Positions 1 to 6,485 of a DNA stretch of 8,277 nt are shown here, one piece after another; position 1 is the stretch's first letter; each line of letters opens with the position of its first letter. The translations under genes and the position numbers were made by a program. Source of the stretch: Betaproteobacteria bacterium (GTDB lineage Bacteria > Pseudomonadota > Gammaproteobacteria > Burkholderiales > UBA9220). Where the stretch lies: contig DOVS01000293.1 of the NCBI GenBank assembly GCA_003519965.1, positions 1-8,277 on the forward strand. The letters are read 5' to 3'. Below the pieces are notes generated by a model, which had not been told where the DNA came from, did no database searches, and saw only the letters and a program-made list of their open reading frames with translations.

Positions 1-707
1 AACCGACGGTGGTGAATAATGTGGAGACATTCGCCGCCGCGGCGAAAATCGTGGCGGATGGCGACGGCGCTTTCGCCGCCTTAGGCACGCCGCAGTCGAG
101 CGGCACCAAGCTACTCAGCATCTGCGGCGATTGCGAACGTCCAGGCGTTTATGAATATCCTTATGGCGTGGCCATTCGCCAGATTCTGGACGATTGCGGC
201 GCGCGGGATGCTTGCGCGGTGCAGGTCGGCGGGCCGTCGGGGACCATCATCGGCGCGGCGGAATTCGACCGCCGGGTGAGCTTCGAGGATTTGCCTACCG
301 GCGGTTCCTTCATGGTATTCGGCCAGGGGCGCGATTTGTTCGAGGTGGCGCGTAATTTCACCGCTTTTTTCGCGCATGAAAGTTGCGGGTTTTGCACTCC
401 CTGCCGCGTGGGGACGACCTTGATGAAAAAAGGGATGGATAAGATTGCCGCCGGTAATGGCACGGCGGTCGATCTGGCGGAATTGGAGAAACTGGGCCGG
501 TTAACTCATGTGGCGAGCCACTGCGGGCTGGGACAGACCGCGGCGAATCCGGTGTTGCTGACCTTGGAGAAGTTCCGCGGCGATTACGACCGGCGGTTAA
601 AAACCAAGGAATTCGAGCCGGCGTTCGATCTAGACGGGGCGCTGGAGGCGGCCAGAAAAATCACCGGCCGCGATGACGCCGCGGCGCACTTGGGAGCGAA
701 GAAATGA
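1..707 (+). CDS. hoxF: NAD-reducing hydrogenase diaphorase subunit HoxF, 3' part (5' truncated by window edge)
   Basis: This is the C-terminal part of the NADH-binding flavoprotein subunit of a bidirectional [NiFe]-hydrogenase, homologous to complex I NuoF. The reading frame is open from the window edge. The first full codons read PTVVNNVETF, the conserved NuoF/HoxF segment that normally lies well inside the protein, so the GTG at 9 is an internal Val and not a start. Counting from that Val, an SLBB-like region spans about residues 35-100. The N3-type [4Fe-4S] ligands follow: C126, C129 and C132 in ESCGFCTPCR, and C172 in SHCGLGQTAANPV. The FMN and NADH sites would lie upstream of the window. 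The SHCGLGQTAANP form favours HoxF over NuoF, and the downstream hoxUYHW genes confirm it. The TGA stop overlaps the hoxU ATG by 4 nt (ATGA), which suggests translational coupling. Confidence 0.95.
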   Translation, partial: PTVVNNVETFAAAAKIVADGDGAFAALGTPQSSGTKLLSICGDCERPGVYEYPYGVAIRQILDDCGARDACAVQVGGPSGTIIGAAEFDRRVSFEDLPTGGSFMVFGQGRDLFEVARNFTAFFAHESCGFCTPCRVGTTLMKKGMDKIAAGNGTAVDLAELEKLGRLTHVASHCGLGQTAANPVLLTLEKFRGDYDRRLKTKEFEPAFDLDGALEAARKITGRDDAAAHLGAKK

Positions 708-1435
708 GTCAGGGCCATGTCACGATCGACGGCGAGGAAGTTTCCTTCGAACCGGGGCAAACGCTCATGGAGGCAGCGACGGCGGCGGGAATTTATATTC
801 CGCGGTTATGCCATCATCCCGAATTCGTTCCCCATGGCAGTTGCAAACTCTGCACCGTCGATGTCAATGGCCGTCATGTGGCGGCATGCACCACTCCGGC
901 GACGGATCGACAGCGCGTACAAAACAACACGCCGGAATTAAACGACTTGCGCCGCTCCTTGATTCAAATGCTGTTCGTCGAGGGCAACCACATCTGTCCC
1001 GCGTGCGAGAAGAGCGGCAATTGCCAATTGCAGGCGCTGGGGTACCGCTTGACGATGTTGTCGCCTCACTACAATCACTTGTTTCCTCGGCGGGAAGTCG
1101 ACGCCTCTCATCCCGATGTGCTGCTTGACCGCAACCGCTGTATTTTTTGCGAATTATGCGTGCGCGCGAGCCGCGATGTCGATGGCAAGCATGTGTTTGG
1201 CTTGAGCGGGCGGGGAATTCACACCCAACTGATCGTGAACGCGGCGAGCGGGAAACTGAGAGACACCGATTTGGCGGTGACCGATAAAGCCGTGACGGTG
1301 TGTCCTGTCGGCGCGATTCTGAAGAAGCGGCAAGGATTCGCCGTTCCCATCGGCCGCCGCTTATACGACCGCCAGCCAATCGGTATGGCGGACGCCCGCA
1401 GCGGCCAGAAAAATAAGGAGCGAGACCATGGCTGA
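704..1435 (+). CDS. hoxU: NAD-reducing hydrogenase diaphorase iron-sulfur subunit HoxU
   Basis: This 243-residue protein is the electron-relay subunit that links HoxF to the hydrogenase module, homologous to the N-terminal part of NuoG. Cluster motifs appear in the expected order. A plant-type [2Fe-2S] set comes first (C36, C47, C50, C62). A His-Cys [4Fe-4S] set follows (H96, C98, C101, C107; HICPACEKSGNC). A further [4Fe-4S] set is C146, C149, C152 with C200 in CPVGAI. The motif CxxCxxCVRAS has no fourth nearby Cys, as I recall for HoxU, with C200 serving as the distal ligand. The ATG at 704 overlaps the hoxF stop and is preceded by GGGAG (692-696) at 7-nt spacing. The gene ends 8 nt inside hoxY. 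The length is normal for HoxU. Confidence 0.96.
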   Translation: MSQGHVTIDGEEVSFEPGQTLMEAATAAGIYIPRLCHHPEFVPHGSCKLCTVDVNGRHVAACTTPATDRQRVQNNTPELNDLRRSLIQMLFVEGNHICPACEKSGNCQLQALGYRLTMLSPHYNHLFPRREVDASHPDVLLDRNRCIFCELCVRASRDVDGKHVFGLSGRGIHTQLIVNAASGKLRDTDLAVTDKAVTVCPVGAILKKRQGFAVPIGRRLYDRQPIGMADARSGQKNKERDHG

Positions 1436-1973
1436 ATCAGGAAAGCCGCGGCTGGCGACGTGTTCCCTCGCGGGTTGTTTCGGTTGCCATATGTCGCTGC
1501 TGGACATCGACGAGCGCTTATTCGATCTCGTCGAGCAGGTGGTGTTCGACCGTACGCCGCTGACCGACATCAAGCACTGTGGGTCGAGCGAGATCGGCTT
1601 GGTGGAAGGCGGCGTGTGCAATGCGGAAAATGTGCACGTGCTGAAGGAATTCCGCAAGCATTGCCGCATTCTGGTGGCGGTGGGGGCGTGCGCGATTACC
1701 GGCGGCGTTCCCGCGATACGCAATAGTTTCGATTTGCGGGAGTGCTTCGACGAGGTTTACCATTACGGCGTCGGGTTGAAGAACGGCATGATTCCCAACG
1801 ATCCAGAATTGCCGCTGCCGTTCGACAAGGTGCATCCCATCTACGAAGTGGTGAAGGTGGATTATTTTTTACCGGGCTGCCCGCCGCCGGCGGATGCGTT
1901 TTGGGTGTTCCTTACGGACATTCTCGCCGGGCGAGAGCCCGCGTTGCCTTATTCTCTTGTTCATTACGACTGA
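1428..1973 (+). CDS. hoxY: [NiFe]-hydrogenase small subunit HoxY
   Basis: This 181-residue small subunit of the NAD-linked hydrogenase carries the proximal [4Fe-4S] cluster that passes electrons from the HoxH active site to HoxU. The likely ligands are C17 and C20 in GCFGCHMSLLDID, C88 in VGACAITGG, and C151 in PGCPPPADAFW. The short length, with no twin-arginine signal peptide and no medial or distal cluster domain, matches cytoplasmic HoxY and not membrane-bound uptake small subunits. The ATG at 1428 is preceded by AAGGAG (1415-1420) at 7-nt spacing, and the first codons overlap the end of hoxU by 8 nt. A 24-nt spacer separates it from hoxH. Confidence 0.96.
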   Translation: MAESGKPRLATCSLAGCFGCHMSLLDIDERLFDLVEQVVFDRTPLTDIKHCGSSEIGLVEGGVCNAENVHVLKEFRKHCRILVAVGACAITGGVPAIRNSFDLRECFDEVYHYGVGLKNGMIPNDPELPLPFDKVHPIYEVVKVDYFLPGCPPPADAFWVFLTDILAGREPALPYSLVHYD

Positions 1974-1997
1974 GCGGCCGAGACCGGAGGACAATTA

Positions 1998-3482
1998 ATG
2001 TTCGAGTTGGAAACCGCGCGCGACCCGGAAAAACTCAAGCGGGTCGTGATCGAACCGGTGACCCGGGTCGAAGGGCACGGCAAGGTGACCCTGCTGCTCG
2101 ACGACGAAAACCATATTCGTCAGGTGCGGCTGCACATTGTCGAGTTCCGGGGGTTCGAGAAGTTCATTCAAGGGCGTCCCTATTGGGAAGTGCCGGTAAT
2201 GGTTCAGCGGCTATGCGGCATTTGTCCGGTCAGCCATCATCTCGCCGCGGCCAAGGCCATCGATTTGCTGGTAGGCGCGCGGCAATTGACGCCTACCGCC
2301 GAAAAGCTGCGCCGGCTGATGCATATGGGGCAAGTGCTGCAATCCCACGCCTTGCATTTTTTCCATCTATCGTCGCCCGACTTGCTCTTCGGTTTCGACA
2401 GCGACATCGGACGGCGCAATATCGTCGGCGTAGCCCAGGAATATCCAGAAATCGCCCGCGACGGCGTGATGTTGCGTAAATTCGGCCAGGAGGTGATTCG
2501 TCTGACCGCCGGTAAGCGCATTCACGGCACCGGCGCGATTCCGGGCGGGATGAACAAGTGTCTGACGTCAGCGGATCGAGATTATCTGTTGAAAGACATC
2601 TACCCGGTTATTTCCGCCAGCCGCGAGGCGATCCGGCTGATGAAGCGGATTTACACCGAAAATCTAGCCTTTCATAGCAGCTTCGGCTATTTCCGCTCCA
2701 GCACCCTAGGGCTGGTGCGCGCCGATGGCGCTCTCGACTTGTACCATGGCGGTCTACGGGCGAAAGACGCCACGGGGCGGACGATTTTCGACCATGTGGA
2801 TTATCGTCGCTACAGCGAATATCTGCACGAGGAAGTCAAAAGCTGGTCGTACATGAAATTCCCGTTTATTACATCCCTCGGCCCCGAGGCCGGTTGGTAC
2901 CGCGTCGGGCCGCTGGCGCGGATAAATAACTGCGATTTCATTCCCACGCCGCTGGCCGAGGCCGAACGGCGGGCGTTGATCGCCTACGGCGGTGGTTTTC
3001 CCATTCATTCGCCATTGGCCTATCATTGGGCGCGAATGATCGAAATGCTGTACTGCGCGGAAGCCATCAAGGAGTTATTGCACGATGACGATATCTTGCG
3101 GGACGATCTGATCGTGACCGGCGAGAAGGCGCTGGAAGGGGTCGGCGTGATCGAAGCGCCGCGCGGCACCTTATTCCATCATTACCGCGTCAATGAGGAC
3201 GACGTGGTCACGATGGCGAATCTGATCGTTTCCACCACCAGTAATAACCATGCGATGAACGAAGCGATTCGCCGGGTGGCGGAACGGTATTTGGATGGTC
3301 GGCGGCTCACCGAAGGATTGCTCAACCATATCGAGGTGGCTATCCGCGCTTTCGACCCTTGCTTGTCGTGTGCGACCCATGCCTTGGGGAAAATGCCGTT
3401 GCGCGTGGAATTAATGGATGCCCAAGGGGAGGTCGTGGATCGCTTGGTCAAAGACTCCCGCGGCGATTTCTGCGTTGTTTGA
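1998..3482 (+). CDS. hoxH: [NiFe]-hydrogenase large subunit HoxH (precursor)
   Basis: This 494-residue catalytic subunit holds the NiFe(CN)2CO centre where H2 is split or formed. Nickel-binding cysteines are C73 and C76 in RLCGICPVSHH, and C455 and C458 in DPCLSCATH. The N-terminal EPVTRVEGHGK motif (19-29) and the FRGFEKFIQGR segment (50-60) are also characteristic. By analogy with other large subunits, HoxW should cleave after H461, removing a 33-residue tail that begins ALGKMPL (bases 3381-3479). The ATG at 1998 has GGAGGA (1986-1991) at 6-nt spacing. The length is normal for the family and all active-site motifs are intact, so the protein should be functional if the hyp accessory genes exist elsewhere. 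Confidence 0.97.
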   Translation: MFELETARDPEKLKRVVIEPVTRVEGHGKVTLLLDDENHIRQVRLHIVEFRGFEKFIQGRPYWEVPVMVQRLCGICPVSHHLAAAKAIDLLVGARQLTPTAEKLRRLMHMGQVLQSHALHFFHLSSPDLLFGFDSDIGRRNIVGVAQEYPEIARDGVMLRKFGQEVIRLTAGKRIHGTGAIPGGMNKCLTSADRDYLLKDIYPVISASREAIRLMKRIYTENLAFHSSFGYFRSSTLGLVRADGALDLYHGGLRAKDATGRTIFDHVDYRRYSEYLHEEVKSWSYMKFPFITSLGPEAGWYRVGPLARINNCDFIPTPLAEAERRALIAYGGGFPIHSPLAYHWARMIEMLYCAEAIKELLHDDDILRDDLIVTGEKALEGVGVIEAPRGTLFHHYRVNEDDVVTMANLIVSTTSNNHAMNEAIRRVAERYLDGRRLTEGLLNHIEVAIRAFDPCLSCATHALGKMPLRVELMDAQGEVVDRLVKDSRGDFCVV

Positions 3483-3490
3483 ACGCTAGC

Positions 3491-3985
3491 GTGAGCGGCG
3501 CCCGGCTAGTGGTTTTCGGTTATGGCAATCCAAGCCGCGGCGACGATGCGATCGGTCCGTTGCTGGTCGAGCGGCTGACGGCGTTGCAGGCGGCGCGGCC
3601 AGACTGGCCGGCGGTCGAGTTGCTCACCGATTTTCAACTACAGGTGGAGCACGCCGTCGACCTGCAAGGCCGCGAGCTGGCATTGTTTATCGACGCGCAT
3701 ATGGCGTGCGCCGCGCCCTTTGTTTTTTCCCGGCTGGAGGCGGCGCGGGACGTGAGTTACACGACCCACGCCATGACGCCGGCGGCGTTGTTGTATGCGT
3801 ATGCGCAAGTCTACCGGCAGCCGCCCCCTCCCGCTTTTTTGCTGAGTGTGCGCGGCGAGCATTTCGAGCTCGGCGACCCCCTGTCGCCGGCGGCGGAAAC
3901 CCACTTGGACGCCGCCGCGCGGCTATTGGAAAAATTATGCATGCAGCCGGACGGGCCAGCATGGCAACAGTATCGCAGTCGTTAA
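3491..3985 (+). CDS. hoxW: Hydrogenase maturation endopeptidase HoxW
   Basis: This is the nickel-dependent endopeptidase (HyaD/HybD family) that removes the C-terminal extension of HoxH after the Ni atom is inserted. From the chosen GTG the protein has 164 residues. The N-terminal motif FGYGNPSRGDDAIG (9-22) matches the family GxGNxxxxDxxxG signature. D19, D68 (in LFIDAHM) and H93 (in TTHAMTP) fall where HybD has its metal ligands E16, D62 and H93. FQLQVEHA (48-55) is typical of HoxW. The frame is open upstream into hoxH. I chose GTG 3491 because it begins 8 nt after the hoxH stop and gives a start close to the first beta strand. A TTG at 3479 overlapping the hoxH TGA would add four residues. 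Neither has a clear Shine-Dalgarno sequence, so translation may depend on coupling to hoxH. Confidence 0.92.
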   Translation: MSGARLVVFGYGNPSRGDDAIGPLLVERLTALQAARPDWPAVELLTDFQLQVEHAVDLQGRELALFIDAHMACAAPFVFSRLEAARDVSYTTHAMTPAALLYAYAQVYRQPPPPAFLLSVRGEHFELGDPLSPAAETHLDAAARLLEKLCMQPDGPAWQQYRSR

Positions 3986-3997
3986 AATGGAGAAGTT

Positions 3998-4666
3998 ATG
4001 GAACTCGAGTTGGTCAGTTTTAAAGTGTGTCCTTTCGTGCAGCGCTCCGTCATTACCCTGTTGTATAAACATGCGCCATTCCAGATTCGTTACATCGACC
4101 TCGCCGATCCCCCGACGTGGTTTTTAGAACTTTCTCCCTCGGGCAAGGTGCCTTTGCTGCGTGTCGACGATCGGGCCGTGCTGTTCGAGTCGGCAGTGAT
4201 TAACGAGTATATCGACGAAGTGACTCCCGGCAGCCTGCATCCCGCCGATCCTTTGCGCCGGGCGCAGAACCGCGCTTGGATTGAATTCGGCGCTTCTTTG
4301 TTGATGGATCATTTTATGATGTTGACCGCGGATAGCGAAGCGAAACACCAGGCTTGCCGCCAAGACCTGCTGGACAAGCTAGCGCGGGTGGAGGCCGAGG
4401 TCGGCGAGGGGCCATATTTCAATGGGGCGGATTTTTCTTTGATCGATGCCGCTTATGCGCCGCTGTTCATGCGGCTGGACCTGCTCAATCCGCACCTGGC
4501 GCTGTATACCGCCGCCGATTACCCGAAGATCGCCGTCTGGGGCCAAGCACTGGCGCAAATGGACGCTGTTAAATCATCCGTGACGGATGATTTTAATACC
4601 TTGTACTTTGGACATATCCATTCGAAAGGCGGCGTGGCGACACAGAAATTGCCCGGCGCGGGTTAA
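3998..4666 (+). CDS. Glutathione S-transferase family protein (Cys-type, omega/SspA-like)
   Basis: This is a 222-residue two-domain GST-fold protein. The thioredoxin-like N-terminal domain starts with KVCPFVQRS, placing C11 at the position of the catalytic cysteine of omega-like GSTs and related thiol transferases. It also has the cis-proline V51-P52 (SGKVPLL) and the gamma-glutamyl-binding E64-S65 (LFESAVINEYID). The helical C-terminal domain contains the N-capping segment DFSLIDAAYAPLF (145-157). Such proteins often do GSH-dependent reduction or deglutathionylation; SspA-like members act in stress responses and lack GST activity. The substrate is unknown. The ATG at 3998 has GGAG (3989-3992) at 5-nt spacing, 12 nt after the hoxW stop, so it looks co-transcribed with hox. 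It is not a recognised Hox component, and a protective role for the hydrogenase is inference only. Confidence 0.88.
   Translation: MELELVSFKVCPFVQRSVITLLYKHAPFQIRYIDLADPPTWFLELSPSGKVPLLRVDDRAVLFESAVINEYIDEVTPGSLHPADPLRRAQNRAWIEFGASLLMDHFMMLTADSEAKHQACRQDLLDKLARVEAEVGEGPYFNGADFSLIDAAYAPLFMRLDLLNPHLALYTAADYPKIAVWGQALAQMDAVKSSVTDDFNTLYFGHIHSKGGVATQKLPGAG
4571..4593 (+). repeat. Perfect 10-bp inverted repeat with 3-nt loop inside the GST gene
   Basis: The arms AAATCATCCG (4571-4580) and CGGATGATTT (4584-4593) are perfect reverse complements around TGA. On the plus strand the 3' arm runs into a short T tract (4591-4594). It lies in the codons for K192 to F199 of the GST-like protein, about 70 nt before the stop. 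It could be a weak terminator-like or mRNA-stabilising hairpin, or a protein-binding site. The stem is only moderately GC-rich and the T tract is short, so terminator function is doubtful. Confidence 0.5.
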
Positions 4667-4670
4667 GCCT

Positions 4671-4710
4671 GTCCCGCCGAGGAAGGGCGCATCCCGGCGG
4701 GACTCCTCGG
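4671..4710. terminator. Overlapping inverted repeats in the convergent hox/por spacer, possible bidirectional terminator
   Basis: The 110-nt spacer between the GST stop (4666) and the stop of the GltD-like gene (4777) contains two overlapping inverted repeats. GTCCCGCCG (4671-4679) pairs with CGGCGGGAC (4695-4703), giving a 9-bp stem with a 15-nt loop. CCGAGGA (4677-4683) pairs with TCCTCGG (4704-4710), giving a 7-bp stem. They share bases and cannot both form fully. There is no following T tract on either strand, so this is not a classical intrinsic terminator. The position between convergent operons makes a termination or 3'-end-protecting role reasonable. A 10-bp palindrome GGCAATTGCC (4766-4775) lies next to the right-hand stop codon. 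Confidence 0.4.
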
Positions 4711-4776
4711 ACCGGGCGCATCGCCTGCTAACCGGGGTGTTGTCATTAGCGTGGCGGATGCGGCGGGCAATTGCCG

Positions 4777-6474
4777 TTAGAGCTCTTCCTCCATGACAAT
4801 AAAACCGCAGGGGCACTCCTGGGCGCATAAGCCGCAGCCCTTGCAGTAATCGTAGTCGAAAATATAATGGGAGCCGTCTCTGGCGAGTTCCTGGGTTTTC
4901 AGCACCGCCTCGTCGGGGCATAGCGTCCAACAGTTATCGCAGGCTAGGCAGTTTCCGCATGAGAAGCAACGGCGGGCTTCCTGAGAAACTTGGTTGGCGC
5001 TCAGCCCCTGTTCGATTTCCTCGCAGCCTTTGCGTGCGTCTACCGGCAGCGCGCCTGCTGTTTGGCGGGGGGCGCGCTCGTAGTAATGGAGGTTGATCCG
5101 GTCGAAGGGGAGCGGCGTTTCGCCGCCGCTTGCGGGCGCGTCTTGCGCCCGGAACAAGTTATCGATTGCGATGGCCGCTCGCCGGCCGTCGCCGATAGCG
5201 CCGCTGACCGTTCCCGTGCTGTGTTGGCGCGCATCGCCGCCGCCGAATACATTCGATTGTCCGGCGATTTGTCCCCAGGCGTCGACCGTGAGGAAAGGCT
5301 GCTGACGCAGCAGCGACTCCATGCCGGCGGGATCGATTTCCTGGCCGATGGCGGGGATGACTTGATCGACATGGAGCACGGTCTCGGTGCCTTCGAACGC
5401 GACAGTGCGCGATTCTCCGTTTTCCCGCGACAGTTTTTTCATATGCACCAGTTCGATGCCCACCACTTTCTCGCCGCGCAAAATCAGGCGGCGAATGCCG
5501 CGATAGGGATGGAAAATAACGCCTTCTTCTATCGCTTGGGTAATTTCCCGGGGAATGGCCGACATGGCGGCGTCGTGCGCTGCTTCGACGCCGGGTAAGG
5601 CTTGGTGGGTCACGACATGGACATCCGTCACGCCGGCGCGTTTGAGTATCCGCGACAAATCCACCGCGGTGTTGCCGCCGCCGACAATAGCCGCGCTTCG
5701 GATATGCGGCACGGTGCCCACCGCCACCCATTCTTGGAGGAGATCGAGCCCGACATGCAAGTCGCGTTGCACGGCGCCGTCGATACTCCATTCGCGGCTT
5801 TGCTGGTTGCCGGGGGCGAGAAAAACGGCGGCGTAGTCCGCGCGCAGCTCGTCGAGCGACATATCGCGCCCTAATTTATGCTGGGGGTGAAAATGGACGC
5901 CGGTGCCTAGGAGCCGTTCGATTTCCGCGTCCAGAATGTCGCGCGGCAGACGGTAAGCGGGCAGGGCGGTGCGTAGAATGCCGCCCGCTTCCGGCAACTG
6001 ATCGAATAAAATCGCTTGGTATCCTAAGCGGATCAGATGATAAGCGGCCGAAAGCCCCGCCGGGCCGGCGCCGACCACCGCGGCTTGGGGCGCGGAACGT
6101 TTTGGCCGCGAGACGGGATAGCGCCAGCCGTGACGAATCGCCTCGTCGCCCAGAAACCGCTCTACATGATGAATGGCCACGGCTTCGTCGTAGTGGCTGC
6201 GATTGCAGGCGGTTTCGCAGGGATGATGGCATACCCGGCCGGTTACGGCGGGCAGCGGGTTGACGCCGGCTAAGATTTTCCAGGCCGCTTCCGGGTGGCC
6301 CTCGTCCATTTGGGCGAGATAGGCCTGGGCATCCTCCCCGGCGGGACAAGCCGCGTGGCAGGGCGCGTTACGGTGATGGTGAAGCGGTTTTTGCACCCGC
6401 CATGAACCCGTTTTGAAATGCAGCGATGTGCCGGGGAGCGCATAGCCGCTGCGGGGTAAGGTTAAAGACGCCAT
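4777..6474 (-). CDS. GltD-like FAD/NAD(P)H oxidoreductase with C-terminal double [4Fe-4S] PorD-like domain
   Basis: This 565-residue flavoprotein resembles the glutamate synthase small subunit/NfnB family fused to a ferredoxin. The N-terminal iron-sulfur domain has C39 and C43 (APCHAACPAGED) and C82, C86 and C90 (GRVCHHPCETACNR). An FAD-binding Rossmann motif follows at VVGAGPAGLSAAYHL (133-147), then an NAD(P)H-binding motif AIVGGGNTAVDLS (262-274), then the second FAD motif VFGGGDARQHSTG (409-421). The C-terminal domain has C509, C512, C515 and C519 as one cluster motif and C544, C547, C550 and C554 as the other, plus extra C503, C506 and C556. It probably moves electrons between NAD(P)H and the 2-oxoacid oxidoreductase or ferredoxin. 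The frame stays open to 6822 inside porB. ATG 6474 is chosen because it has GGAG at 6-nt spacing, follows the porB stop by 11 nt, and immediately precedes the conserved region. The nicotinamide specificity cannot be read here. Confidence 0.9.
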   Translation of the reverse strand: MASLTLPRSGYALPGTSLHFKTGSWRVQKPLHHHRNAPCHAACPAGEDAQAYLAQMDEGHPEAAWKILAGVNPLPAVTGRVCHHPCETACNRSHYDEAVAIHHVERFLGDEAIRHGWRYPVSRPKRSAPQAAVVGAGPAGLSAAYHLIRLGYQAILFDQLPEAGGILRTALPAYRLPRDILDAEIERLLGTGVHFHPQHKLGRDMSLDELRADYAAVFLAPGNQQSREWSIDGAVQRDLHVGLDLLQEWVAVGTVPHIRSAAIVGGGNTAVDLSRILKRAGVTDVHVVTHQALPGVEAAHDAAMSAIPREITQAIEEGVIFHPYRGIRRLILRGEKVVGIELVHMKKLSRENGESRTVAFEGTETVLHVDQVIPAIGQEIDPAGMESLLRQQPFLTVDAWGQIAGQSNVFGGGDARQHSTGTVSGAIGDGRRAAIAIDNLFRAQDAPASGGETPLPFDRINLHYYERAPRQTAGALPVDARKGCEEIEQGLSANQVSQEARRCFSCGNCLACDNCWTLCPDEAVLKTQELARDGSHYIFDYDYCKGCGLCAQECPCGFIVMEEEL

Positions 6475-6480
6475 GGTGTT

Positions 6481-6484
6481 CTCC
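6481..6484 (-). promoter_or_regulatory. Ribosome binding site that sets the start of the GltD-like gene
   Basis: On the minus strand GGAG lies 6 nt before the ATG at 6474 and just after the porB stop codon (6486-6488). It supports starting the GltD-like protein here and rejecting a longer version that would overlap porB by more than 300 nt. Confidence 0.7.
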
Positions 6485-6485
6485 G

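Noticed and set aside
9..11. GTG as a true start for hoxF
   Set aside because: The frame is open upstream with Pro-Thr codons of the conserved PTVVNNVETF motif, so the gene is cut by the window edge.
864..1379. 171-residue antisense frame opposite hoxU
   Set aside because: Arg/Ser-rich composition with no recognisable domain, lying opposite a highly conserved gene; typical GC-rich shadow.
1742..2479. 245-residue plus-strand open frame across hoxY and hoxH
   Set aside because: It is a shadow frame of GC-rich coding DNA, dominated by Arg and Ala, and overlaps two well-supported genes.
3359..3490. Upstream extension of the hoxW frame into hoxH
   Set aside because: It overlaps the conserved DPCLSC end of hoxH and would add residues absent from HoxW-type proteases; the GTG at 3491 gives a family-like start.
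4685..4722. Direct repeat GGGCGCATC (4685-4693 and 4714-4722) in the convergent spacer
   Set aside because: Only 9 bp and GC-rich; no further copies or target-site structure seen, so not called as a functional repeat.
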